From: Mycobacterium sp. 1554424.7
GTDB lineage: Bacteria; Actinomycetota; Actinomycetes; Mycobacteriales; Mycobacteriaceae
Direction of reading: 5' to 3'
Assembly: GCF_001665295.1 (NCBI RefSeq)
Contig: NZ_LZSE01000117.1
Location: 1 to 64,000 of the forward strand
Length of the DNA: 64,000 nt
This document shows, piece after piece, positions 15,801-24,220 of the stretch. Under the pieces are notes generated by a model. That model saw only the letters and a list, made by a program, of their open reading frames with translations. It made no database searches and was not told the origin of the DNA. The first letter of the stretch is position 1. Each line of letters begins with the position of its first letter. The position numbers and the translations under genes were made by a program.

Positions 15801-18253
15801 CGCCTGAGCCGGATGCGCCACCGCACGATCGCCGAATAGAGCACCGACAGCGCGACCAGCATCCCCATGTCGAGCAGCCACGCGCCGCGCGTGTGCGCCC
15901 AGTGGCCGTCCTGCTGGACCAGGGAACCGGGCACCAGCGCCCGCAGGTCGACCGTCGACGCCGACGCCGCGTATCCCCAACGCGACGGCATCAACCAGGA
16001 CAGCTGGTCGAGGAATACCCGGCCGGTCACCGGCACCATCCCGCCGCCGAGCACCAGCTGCAGCATCAGCGACACCACGAGCAGCGGCATGATCTGCTCG
16101 TTGGAGCGGGCCAGCGAGGACAGCACCAGCCCCAGGACCGCCGAGGCCACACACGTCGCCGCCACGGTGACGAACAGCTCAAGGCTCGGGTCGCCCAGCA
16201 GCACCGCCGGCCGCGTCGGCGCGCCCTTGCCCAGCAGCACGATGCCCGTCGCGATCGCCGCCTGCACGATCGCGAACGCGCAGAACACCGCGAGCTTGGC
16301 GCCCAGGTAGGCGCCCGTCGACAGGCCCACCGCCTGCTCGCGCCGGAAGATGGCGCGCTCGCCGATCAGGTCGCGGATGGTCAGCGCGGTGCCCATGAAG
16401 ACGGCGGCGATGGACAGCAGGGTCAGGATCTGCGCGGACTCGTCGGGCGTCCCGCTGGTCGGTTCGGCGACGCCGAACCCGGTGTTCCCCGGGACGGTCA
16501 GCGACAGCGCGCCCAGGACGAAGGGCAGCAGCGCCAGGAACGCGAAGTAGGCGCGGTCGGAAACGACCAGCCGGACCTGGCGCCGCGCGATCGTGGAGAA
16601 CTGGTGCCGCACGCTGGTGCGGGCTTGGATGCCCAGATCGGCCGGCGCCGACGCGACCGGCGGCGGGGGCTTGTTTTGCGCCAGGAAGCGGCGGTTCGCC
16701 TCGTCGGGGTCGGCGCCCACCTTCGCGAAGATCTGGGCCCAGTTGGTGGTGCCCATGGCGCCACCGATCTGGCCGGGGGCGCCCAGGAACGCCGTCTTGC
16801 CGCCCGGCGCCATCAACAGCACCTGGTCGCACACGTCGAGGTAGGTCAGCGAGTGGGTGACGACGAGCACCACGCGGCCGGCGTCGGCGAGCTGGCGCAG
16901 CATCGTCATCACCTGCAGGTCCAGCGCCGGGTCCAGGCCCGACGTCGGCTCGTCGAGGATCAGCAGCGACGGCCCGGTGAGCAGCTCGAGGGCGACTGAC
17001 GCGCGCTTGCGCTGGCCGCCGGACAGCCTGTCGACGCGGGTGTCGGCGTGCTTGGTCAGGCCCAGCTCGTCGAGCACCTGGGCCACCACCTGCAGGCGGT
17101 CGGCCTTGCTGGTGTCGGGAGGCAGCCGCAGTTCGGCGGCGTAGCCGAGGGCCTGGTTGACCGTGAGCTGGCGGTGCACGACGTCGTCCTGCGGGACCAT
17201 CCCGATCCGGGTGCGCAGCGACGCGTACTCGGTGTGGATGTCGTGGCCCTCGAACGTGACCGAGCCGGTGGTCGGGGTGGCGTACCCGGCGATGAGCCGC
17301 GAGAGCGTGGTCTTGCCCGCGCCCGAGCCGCCGATGATCGCGGTCAGCGTCCCGGGCCGCGCCGTCATCGAAACCCGTTCCAGCAGGCTCTTTCCGTCGA
17401 CGGCGAAGTTGACCTCGCGCACCTCCAGGCCGCCCGACCGCGCCGCCACCTCGTTGCGGCGGGCCAGCATGCCGCCGCTGAACACCAGGTCGACGTTGCC
17501 GATCGTGACCACGTCGCCCTCGGCGAGCACCGCGGACCCCACCCTGATCCCGTTGACGAAGGTGCCGTTGATGCTGTGCGCGTCGCGGATTTCGGCGCCG
17601 ACCGGCGTCGCGGTGAGGAACGCGTGATGGCGCGAGGCCAGCACGTCGTGCACGACGATGTCGTTGTCGAGCGAGCGGCCGATCCAGGCGGTGCCGGTGA
17701 CCGGCCCCTCGAGGTGCCCCGACCCCGGGGCCTTGACCCTGGTGGTGGGGAACTCGGCGATCTCGCCGGTCACGCCGATCTGGGTGGGCGGGTTCACGTA
17801 CTGGGTGTCGGCGTTCGGCCGGACGATCGGGATGGCGGTGGTGCGCTGCACGACGGTGTCGGGCCGGCGCGCGGGCAGCGGACCGCCGGGCGGCGGGATC
17901 GTCGGGACGGTCCCCGTCGGCGGCAGCAGTCCGACGCTGCCCCGGTGCTGCCCGACCCCGAACGTGATCCGCGGTCCGTCGGGCTTGCCGATGTTGATGG
18001 CCTGGCCGTCCTGGATGTCGACCGCCGGGACCCGCCGGCCGTTGAGGAAGACCCCGTTCATCGAGTTGTTGTCGACCGCGACCCACCGGCCGCCCTCGAA
18101 GCGCAGCAGCAGGTGCGCGCGCCCGACGAGGGGGTGCGCCACGCGCAGGTCGGCGCGCAGGTCGCTGCCGACGACGACGTCGCGGCCCGGCGCGAAATTG
18201 CCTTCCGATCGCTGGGTCCGCACCGTCAGCACTGGCTGCGCGGGCTGACCCAT
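15797..18253 (-). CDS. FHA-ABC transporter, Rv1747-like, copy A
   Basis: This 818-residue fused exporter half has an N-terminal FHA domain (~res 20-95), a short Pro/Thr linker, a second FHA domain (~180-250, SRHHAFLTATPVG), and an ATPase with Walker A GGSGAGKTT, signature LSGGQRKR and Walker B LLILDEPTSGLDPAL. An ABC-2 membrane domain of about six helices follows (from SDRAYFAFLALLPFVLGA on). In M. tuberculosis Rv1747 is phosphorylated by PknF in the linker and is linked to lipooligosaccharide/PIM export and virulence. The ATG at 18253 shares its A with the TGA of copy B (TGATG), so the two are coupled. The linker is much shorter than in copy B. Confidence 0.92.
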   Translation of the reverse strand: MGQPAQPVLTVRTQRSEGNFAPGRDVVVGSDLRADLRVAHPLVGRAHLLLRFEGGRWVAVDNNSMNGVFLNGRRVPAVDIQDGQAINIGKPDGPRITFGVGQHRGSVGLLPPTGTVPTIPPPGGPLPARRPDTVVQRTTAIPIVRPNADTQYVNPPTQIGVTGEIAEFPTTRVKAPGSGHLEGPVTGTAWIGRSLDNDIVVHDVLASRHHAFLTATPVGAEIRDAHSINGTFVNGIRVGSAVLAEGDVVTIGNVDLVFSGGMLARRNEVAARSGGLEVREVNFAVDGKSLLERVSMTARPGTLTAIIGGSGAGKTTLSRLIAGYATPTTGSVTFEGHDIHTEYASLRTRIGMVPQDDVVHRQLTVNQALGYAAELRLPPDTSKADRLQVVAQVLDELGLTKHADTRVDRLSGGQRKRASVALELLTGPSLLILDEPTSGLDPALDLQVMTMLRQLADAGRVVLVVTHSLTYLDVCDQVLLMAPGGKTAFLGAPGQIGGAMGTTNWAQIFAKVGADPDEANRRFLAQNKPPPPVASAPADLGIQARTSVRHQFSTIARRQVRLVVSDRAYFAFLALLPFVLGALSLTVPGNTGFGVAEPTSGTPDESAQILTLLSIAAVFMGTALTIRDLIGERAIFRREQAVGLSTGAYLGAKLAVFCAFAIVQAAIATGIVLLGKGAPTRPAVLLGDPSLELFVTVAATCVASAVLGLVLSSLARSNEQIMPLLVVSLMLQLVLGGGMVPVTGRVFLDQLSWLMPSRWGYAASASTVDLRALVPGSLVQQDGHWAHTRGAWLLDMGMLVALSVLYSAIVRWRIRLRR

Positions 18254-20958
18254 CAGCCCTTGCGCCGGTTCCCCGACTTGACTTTGCGGCGGCCCGACGA
18301 GTGCGACTTGAGCCGGAGCTTCCACCACACGATGGTGCTATAGGCCACGCACAACGCCAGGAGCATGCTGATGTCGAACAGCCATGCGCTCGCCTTGTGG
18401 TCGAAGTGCTGGTCCTTCGGGTCGGTCGGGCCGACGACCAGCCGGTGGGTGTCGATCGTCGACGCCGCGGAAGCGTAACCCCACCGGGCGGGCGTCAGCC
18501 AGGACAACTGGTCGAGAACGGGCCGGTTGGTCACCCAGATCAACCCGCCGCAGAACACCAGCTGCGACATGATGGCCACCACCAGGAACGGCATGATCTG
18601 GTCCTGCGACTTCGCTATCGACGACAGCGCCATGCCCAGCAGGGCGGAGGCCACGCACGTCAGGGCGACGTCGACGAACAGTTCGAGGCTGGAGTTGCCC
18701 AGCATCACGGCGTCGGAAAGCGGCTGGCCCCAGCCGATGACCGAGATCGCGGTCGCAATGCCCGCCTGGATGATCGCGAAAACGCTGAACACCGCGACCT
18801 TGGCGGCCAGGTACGACCCGGTCGACAGCCCGACGGCCTGCTCGCGCTTGAAGATGGGCCGCTCGCCGACGAGGTCGCGGATGGTCAGCGCGGTCCCCAT
18901 GAACACGGCGCCCACGGTGAGCATGACCAGGATCTGGTCGGCCTGGTTGGGCGAGTTGCTCAACGGGTCGCCCATGCCGTAACCGGTCTTGCCGCGCACC
19001 GTGAGGGTGAGGATGCCGATCAGGAACGGCAGCAGCGCCAGGAACACGGTGTAGCCGCGGTCGGAGATGACCAGCCGCACCTGGCGGCGCGCCACCGTGG
19101 AGAACTGGCGCACGACGTCTGTGTGCACCGGTTCGCCGAGGTCGCCCGGGCTGGCGTCGGACGGGGCCTGCATCTCCGCCGGCCGGTTTTCGGCGAGGAA
19201 GCGGCGGTTGGCCTCGTCGGGGTCGGCGCCCACCATCGCGAAGATGTCGGCCCAGTTGGTGGTGCCCATGGCCGCGCCGATCTGGTCCGTCGGGCCCAGG
19301 AACGCCGTCTTGCCGCCGGGCGCCAGCAGCAGGATTTGATCGCAGACGTCGAGGTAGGCCACCGAGTGCGTGACCACCAGCACGACGCGCCCGGCGTCGG
19401 CCAGTTGCCGCAGCATCATCATCACCTGCCGGTCCAGCGCCGGGTCGAGGCCTGACGTCGGCTCGTCGAGGATCAGCAGCGAGGGGCCGGTGAGCAGCTC
19501 CAGCGCGACGGACGCGCGCTTGCGCTGGCCACCGGACAGCTTGTCGACGCGGGTGTCGGCGTGCTTGGTCAGCTCCAGCTCCTCGAGGACCTGCGCGACG
19601 ACCTGTTCCCGGTCGGCCTTGCTGGTGTCGGGCGGCAGCCGAAGCTCGGCGGCGTAGCCCAGGGCCTGGTTGACGGTCAGCTGGCGGTGCACCACGTCGT
19701 CCTGCGGGACCATCCCGATCCTGCTGCGCATGGACGCGTACTCGGCGTGGATGTTGTGGCCCTCGAACGTCACGGTGCCCGAGGTGGGGGTGGTGTAGCC
19801 GGCGATGAGCCGTGACAGCGTGGTCTTCCCGGCGCCGGACCCGCCGATGATCGCGGTCAGCGTCCCGGGGCGCGCGGTCAGCGAGATGTGGTCGAGCAGT
19901 TGCTTTCCGTGCTCGACCTCGAAGCCGACGGAGTTCACCTCCAGGCCGCCGGTGCGCGTCGCGGCCTCGGTGCGGCGGACCAGGGTGTCGCGGGTGAAGA
20001 CGAGGTCGACGTTTCCGATCGTGACCACGTCGCCCTCGGTCAGGATCGCCGACCCGACCCGGACGCCGTTGACGAAGGTGCCGTTGACGCTGTGTGCGTC
20101 GCGGATCTCGGTGCCCAGCGGCGTCTGGGTCAAAAACGCGTGATGGCGCGACGCCAGCACGTCCTGGATGACGATGTCGTTGTCGGTGGAACGGCCGATG
20201 GTGACCGACTCGGCCGGCTTCGGCATCGCCCCAGAGCGCGACGGCAGCAACGCCTGGAACATCTTCGTCGCCAGGTTGCTCACCTCGGGCGGTTTGGCGA
20301 GGTTGGCCGACATCTCGGTTTGCGGCGCCGCCGGCGAGGCCGCCGCGGACATCTGCGGGTGCGGCTGGAAACTTTGCGGCGGCGGCGCGCTCGGCGGATA
20401 CGCCGGCGGGCGCCCGCCACCGCTGGTGGGGTAGACGGGCTGGCCGGGCGGCGGGGGCGCGCCCACCTGCGGGCGCCGGGCCGCCTGGGCGGCCCAGTTC
20501 GGTTGCCGGGGCGGGGGACCCGGGGGAGCGGCGACGGGCGGGCCCGGCTGACCGGACGCCTGCGCGGCGGGCCACGGCGCCGCCCCCGCCGGCTGCGCCA
20601 CCGGGATGCCCATCGACTCGGTGCGCGGCGGGCGCCCGGCGAGGCCTTGATGGCGGCCCACCTCGAAGGTCAACAGTGGCCCGTCGGGATTTCCGATGTT
20701 GATGCTCTGGCCGTCGTGGATGTCGACCACCGGCACGCGGCGGCCGTTGACGAAAGTTCCGTTGAGCGAACCGTTGTCGATCGCCAGCCACCGGCCCTGG
20801 TCGAACCGCAGCAGCAGATGCGCGCGCGAAATCAGCGGGTGCGTGATGCGCATGTCGGCCCGAAGATCCCGCCCCACCACGACGTCATGACCCGCCGCGA
20901 AGGTGCGTTCCGAACCGTCGTGCCGAACGGTCAGCGCAGGCTGGACTGGTGCACTCAT
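18253..20958 (-). CDS. FHA-ABC transporter, Rv1747-like, copy B
   Basis: This 901-residue protein has the same architecture as copy A: FHA1 with SRAHLLLRF and NGSLNGTFVNG, a long Pro/Gly/Gln-rich linker (~res 110-230), FHA2 with SRHHAFLTQTPLG, an ATPase with GGSGAGKTT, LSGGQRKR and LLILDEPTSGLDPAL, and an ABC-2 membrane domain. I chose the ATG at 20958 (MSAPVQPALTVRHDGSER), which aligns with the Rv1747 N-terminus. It is upstream in a two-gene operon with copy A. Each protein carries one NBD and one TMD, so a heterodimer of A and B is plausible. Its closest characterised relative is Rv1747; M. tuberculosis has no such pair at this locus. Confidence 0.92.
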   Translation of the reverse strand: MSAPVQPALTVRHDGSERTFAAGHDVVVGRDLRADMRITHPLISRAHLLLRFDQGRWLAIDNGSLNGTFVNGRRVPVVDIHDGQSINIGNPDGPLLTFEVGRHQGLAGRPPRTESMGIPVAQPAGAAPWPAAQASGQPGPPVAAPPGPPPRQPNWAAQAARRPQVGAPPPPGQPVYPTSGGGRPPAYPPSAPPPQSFQPHPQMSAAASPAAPQTEMSANLAKPPEVSNLATKMFQALLPSRSGAMPKPAESVTIGRSTDNDIVIQDVLASRHHAFLTQTPLGTEIRDAHSVNGTFVNGVRVGSAILTEGDVVTIGNVDLVFTRDTLVRRTEAATRTGGLEVNSVGFEVEHGKQLLDHISLTARPGTLTAIIGGSGAGKTTLSRLIAGYTTPTSGTVTFEGHNIHAEYASMRSRIGMVPQDDVVHRQLTVNQALGYAAELRLPPDTSKADREQVVAQVLEELELTKHADTRVDKLSGGQRKRASVALELLTGPSLLILDEPTSGLDPALDRQVMMMLRQLADAGRVVLVVTHSVAYLDVCDQILLLAPGGKTAFLGPTDQIGAAMGTTNWADIFAMVGADPDEANRRFLAENRPAEMQAPSDASPGDLGEPVHTDVVRQFSTVARRQVRLVISDRGYTVFLALLPFLIGILTLTVRGKTGYGMGDPLSNSPNQADQILVMLTVGAVFMGTALTIRDLVGERPIFKREQAVGLSTGSYLAAKVAVFSVFAIIQAGIATAISVIGWGQPLSDAVMLGNSSLELFVDVALTCVASALLGMALSSIAKSQDQIMPFLVVAIMSQLVFCGGLIWVTNRPVLDQLSWLTPARWGYASAASTIDTHRLVVGPTDPKDQHFDHKASAWLFDISMLLALCVAYSTIVWWKLRLKSHSSGRRKVKSGNRRKG

Positions 20959-21007
20959 CGCCACAACTGTAGCGGGTGCGCCTGTTTTCACCCTGTGGGC
21001 TGAGCGG

Positions 21008-22216
21008 TCAGCGGGCTAACGCGTCCGGGGCGCCGGTGACCACGCAGCGGGTCCGCGTGTAGATCGTCGGCATGCACCGATTGCAGTGCGTGCAGGCCGA
21101 ATGCACGCTGTGCGCGGCGCCGTCGGCGGCGATCCGATTGATCAGGTCCGGCTCGGCCAGCAGCGCCCGGCCCATCGCGACGAAGTCGAATCCCTCCGCC
21201 ATCGCGAGGTCCATCGTTTCCCGGTTGGTGATGCCGCCGAGCAGGATCAGCGGCATGGTGAGTTCGGCGCGGAACAGCTTGGCGTCGCGCAATAAATAGG
21301 CCTCGCGATACGGGTACTCGCGGAGGAACTTCTTGCCCGTCATCCGCATGCCCCAGCGCAGCGGCGGCTTGAAGGCGCCCGCGAATTCCTTGATCGGCGC
21401 GTCGCCGTGGAACAGGTACATCGGGTTGACCAGCGAGCTGCCCGCGGTGAGCTCGATCGCGTCCAGACCGCCGTCGTCCTGCAGCCACTTGGCGGTGATC
21501 AGCGATTCCTTCGTGCTGATGCCGCCGCGCACCCCGTCGGACATGTTGAGCTTGGCGGTGACCGCGATCGGCGTGCCCTCCTTCTCCACCGCGCGCCGCA
21601 CCGCCATGACGATCCCGCGGGCGACCTTGGCCCGATTCTCCAGCGATCCGCCGAATTCGTCGTTGCGGCGGTTGATGAGCGGGGACAGGAACGCGCTCGC
21701 CAGATAGTTGTGACCCAAATGGATTTCGACCGCGTCGAAGCCGGCTTCGATGGCGAGCCGGACCCCGTTGACGTGTCCCTCGATCACGTCGTCGATGTCG
21801 TCGCGGGTGGCCTTCTTGGCGAAGCGCATCCCGATCGGGTTGAAGAACCGCACCGGCGCCAGGGCCTTGGCCTTGTTGGACTTGGCGTTGGCGACCGGAC
21901 CGGCGTGCCCGATCTGCGCGCTCACCGCGGCGCCCTCGGCGTGGATCGCGTCGGTGAGCCGCCGGAACCCGGGCACCGCCTCGGGGCGCATCCAGATCCC
22001 GTTGCCCTCGGTGCGGCCGCCGGGGGACACCGCGCAATAGGCGACCGTCGTCATCCCGACCCCGCCGGCCGCCGGCAGGCGGTGGTATTCGATCAGGTCG
22101 TCGCTCACCAGGGCGTTGGGCGTGCGCGCCTCGAAAGTGGCGGACTTGATGGTGCGGTTGCGCAGCGTGATGGGCCCCAGCTTGGCCGGGCTGAGCACGT
22201 CTGGACGGGTGGACAT
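21008..22216 (-). CDS. NADH:flavin oxidoreductase, OYE family (Rv3359-like)
   Basis: This 402-residue FMN-dependent ene-reductase of the Old Yellow Enzyme / 2,4-dienoyl-CoA reductase group has a TIM-barrel with the active-site region [21 protein letters not shown] (conserved His-x-x-His/Asn area), an [10 protein letters not shown] phosphate loop, and C-terminal [17 protein letters not shown] cysteine cluster near the end ([11 protein letters not shown]) resembles the Fe-S ligands of long dienoyl-CoA reductase-type proteins, but the following FAD/NAD domains are absent. It is divergent from folD with 39 bp between the starts. The substrate is unknown. Confidence 0.88.
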   Translation of the reverse strand: MSTRPDVLSPAKLGPITLRNRTIKSATFEARTPNALVSDDLIEYHRLPAAGGVGMTTVAYCAVSPGGRTEGNGIWMRPEAVPGFRRLTDAIHAEGAAVSAQIGHAGPVANAKSNKAKALAPVRFFNPIGMRFAKKATRDDIDDVIEGHVNGVRLAIEAGFDAVEIHLGHNYLASAFLSPLINRRNDEFGGSLENRAKVARGIVMAVRRAVEKEGTPIAVTAKLNMSDGVRGGISTKESLITAKWLQDDGGLDAIELTAGSSLVNPMYLFHGDAPIKEFAGAFKPPLRWGMRMTGKKFLREYPYREAYLLRDAKLFRAELTMPLILLGGITNRETMDLAMAEGFDFVAMGRALLAEPDLINRIAADGAAHSVHSACTHCNRCMPTIYTRTRCVVTGAPDALAR

Positions 22217-22255
22217 GCGAGGAGGCTACTCCCGCTGCATGGAAGACTGTCAGGC

Positions 22256-23098
22256 GTGGGCGCAATCACGCTGGACGGCAAGGCCACCCGGGACGAGATC
22301 TTCGTCGACCTCACGCAGCGGGTGGCCGCACTGACCGCATCGGGCCGCACGCCCGGGCTGGGCACCATCCTGGTCGGCGACGACCCCGGGTCGCAGGCCT
22401 ACGTGCGCGGCAAGCACGCGGACTGCGCCAAGGTCGGCATCACGTCGATCCGCCGCGACCTTCCCGCCGACATCAGCACGGCCCAGCTCAACGAGACCAT
22501 CGACGAGCTGAACGCCAACCCGGAGTGCACCGGCTACATCGTGCAGTTGCCGTTGCCGAAGCACCTGGACGAGAACGCGGCGCTCGAACGTGTCGATCCC
22601 GACAAGGACGCCGACGGGCTGCACCCGACCAACCTCGGCCGGCTGGTGCTGTCCACCCCGGCGTCGCTGCCGTGCACCCCGCGCGGCATCGTGCACCTGC
22701 TGCGGCGCTACGGCGTCGAGATCGCAGGGGCGCACGTGGTGGTCATCGGCCGCGGTGTGACGGTCGGGCGGCCGCTGGGCCTGCTGCTGACCCGTCGCTC
22801 AGAGAACGCCACGGTGACGTTGTGCCACACCAAGACTCGCGATCTGCCCACGCTGACCCGCCAGGCGGACATCATCGTCGCCGCCGTGGGCGTCCCGCAC
22901 ATGCTCACCGCCGACATGGTGCGTCCGGGCGCCGCCGTCGTCGACGTGGGCGTCAGCCGGGTGGACGGCAAGCTCGCCGGCGACGTGCACCCCGACGTGT
23001 GGGAGGTGGCCGGCCACGTCTCGCCGAATCCCGGTGGCGTCGGGCCGCTCACCCGCGCGTTCCTGTTGACCAACGTCGTCGAATTGGCCGAGGGATAG
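22256..23098 (+). CDS. folD: Methylenetetrahydrofolate dehydrogenase / cyclohydrolase
   Basis: This 280-residue bifunctional enzyme interconverts 5,10-methylene-, methenyl- and 10-formyl-tetrahydrofolate with NADP. Signatures are [22 protein letters not shown] (catalytic Tyr and Lys), [38 protein letters not shown] (Rossmann nucleotide site) and the C-terminal [13 protein letters not shown]. The GTG at 22256 gives the expected [16 protein letters not shown]-terminus. The DUF3017 gene follows 2 bp later, as in M. tuberculosis folD-Rv3355c. Confidence 0.97.
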   Translation: MGAITLDGKATRDEIFVDLTQRVAALTASGRTPGLGTILVGDDPGSQAYVRGKHADCAKVGITSIRRDLPADISTAQLNETIDELNANPECTGYIVQLPLPKHLDENAALERVDPDKDADGLHPTNLGRLVLSTPASLPCTPRGIVHLLRRYGVEIAGAHVVVIGRGVTVGRPLGLLLTRRSENATVTLCHTKTRDLPTLTRQADIIVAAVGVPHMLTADMVRPGAAVVDVGVSRVDGKLAGDVHPDVWEVAGHVSPNPGGVGPLTRAFLLTNVVELAEG

Positions 23099-23100
23099 GC

Positions 23101-23376
23101 GTGCGCGCGACGCTACGCGCCCAGTGGCCGATTCTCTTAGTGGAGTTGATCTTCGCCGCGGCATTTGTGTTGGCGGCGGCCAACTTCTGGCGCCGTGGGG
23201 CCCTGCTGATCGGTATCGGGGTCGGGGTCGCGGCGATACTTCGGTTGGTGTTGTCCGACGAGCGGGCGGGCCTGTTGGTGGTCCGCAGCCGCGGCATCGA
23301 CTTCCTCACCACCGCGACGGTGTCGGCCGCGATGATCTATATCGCGTCGACCATCGACCCGTTGGGGACGCGCTAG
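23101..23376 (+). CDS. DUF3017 small membrane protein (Rv3355c-like)
   Basis: The 91-residue protein has three hydrophobic segments: PILLVELIFAAAFVLAA, ALLIGIGVGVAAILRLVL and TATVSAAMIYIAS. Conserved polar residues lie between them (SDERAGLLVVRSRGID). GTG at 23101 starts 2 bp after the folD stop, so it is the second gene of the folD operon. Actinobacterial DUF3017 proteins have no known function. Confidence 0.85.
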   Translation: MRATLRAQWPILLVELIFAAAFVLAAANFWRRGALLIGIGVGVAAILRLVLSDERAGLLVVRSRGIDFLTTATVSAAMIYIASTIDPLGTR

Positions 23377-23378
23377 TC

Positions 23379-23477
23379 GCGATCGCAAGGGCGGCGTAGC
23401 CGGGCGCGGCGGGTCGCCACCATCGGGCTTAGTGGCGATCGCAAGGGCGGCGTAGCCGGGCGCGGCGGGTCGCCACC
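23379..23477. repeat. Two 43-bp intergenic direct repeats
   Basis: Identical 43-base units occupy 23379-23421 and 23435-23477 (56 bp period). Each copy with its flank begins with GTGGCGA-like and ends with TCGCCAC-like sequence, so the RNA can fold back at its ends. They fill the gap between the convergent DUF3017 and DUF732 genes. They look like a dispersed mycobacterial intergenic repeat (MIRU-like in position) rather than coding DNA. Confidence 0.85.
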
Positions 23478-23483
23478 GTCTGG

Positions 23484-23963
23484 CTAAGCCCCTGGTATAC
23501 CGGGGATTTGGTGGATCCCGGGCAGGCCACCCGGGATGCCTCCCGCGAGCCCGGGCAGGCCACCGGGAATGCCGGCGGCCGGGTTGCCGCTGGCGATGTT
23601 GGCCATTTCCTGCGGGCAGTACGACTGGATCGCGATGGTGGTGAACAGCCTCGCCATCCCCGGCGACAGGCCCCGGTTGCTGACGGTCGCGACGGCGGCG
23701 GCGAAGTTCCCGCCCGGCTTGGCGAGCATCGGACAGATGGACTCGCCCACGGACATCGCGTTGCCGGGTTCGCCGAAGTCGATGCCGGCGTGGTTCAGCG
23801 CGTCGATGAAGGCGTCGTCGGCCCCGGCGTCGGCCTCGGCCGGCGCGGCGAAGGCGGCGGCGGCGGTGAGCAGGGCGGCGGCCCCGGCCAGCAGGCGGAC
23901 GGTGAGCGGCTGATGCCGAAACAGCCAGATCCAACGCTGCGTCTCCGCTGTGAGTGCCTTCAT
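23484..23963 (-). CDS. DUF732 secreted protein (Rv3354-like)
   Basis: The 159-residue exported protein has a basic N-terminus and hydrophobic core (LLAGAAALLTAAAAFAAPAEA). The DUF732 domain follows (DDAFIDALNHAGIDF, then GESICPML ... IQSYCPQ, with two conserved Cys likely in a disulfide). The last 40 residues are repeats of GIPGGLPG type, an extension not part of the domain. DUF732 proteins are small mycobacterial surface or secreted proteins of unknown function. The convergent neighbour is separated by the 43-bp repeats. The ~257 bp upstream gap shows no further gene. Confidence 0.85.
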   Translation of the reverse strand: MKALTAETQRWIWLFRHQPLTVRLLAGAAALLTAAAAFAAPAEADAGADDAFIDALNHAGIDFGEPGNAMSVGESICPMLAKPGGNFAAAVATVSNRGLSPGMARLFTTIAIQSYCPQEMANIASGNPAAGIPGGLPGLAGGIPGGLPGIHQIPGIPGA

Positions 23964-24220
23964 GCCAGCCTCCCATGTATCGCCGGGTGCTCTGATTGCA
24001 CTCCAGTCACGTTAGGAACTCTGATCTATTTCTGTCACGTTTACAACACGGTGCGATAAAGGTTTGCACAATAAGCGTTTCGTGAGGGGATCGCGCGCGG
24101 GACGTCGATTATTGGGCGGAGACGTTCCCGCGCCGGCCCCGGCGGATCGAGGCCACACTGTGACCTGACACTCGGGCGGAGGCCGGATTTTCGGGAGCCG
24201 TTTGGACCAGAATCCGGCCC

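Noticed and set aside
23379-23477. CRISPR array
   Set aside because: Only two copies, a 13-bp interval rather than a spacer of similar length, and no cas genes in the window.
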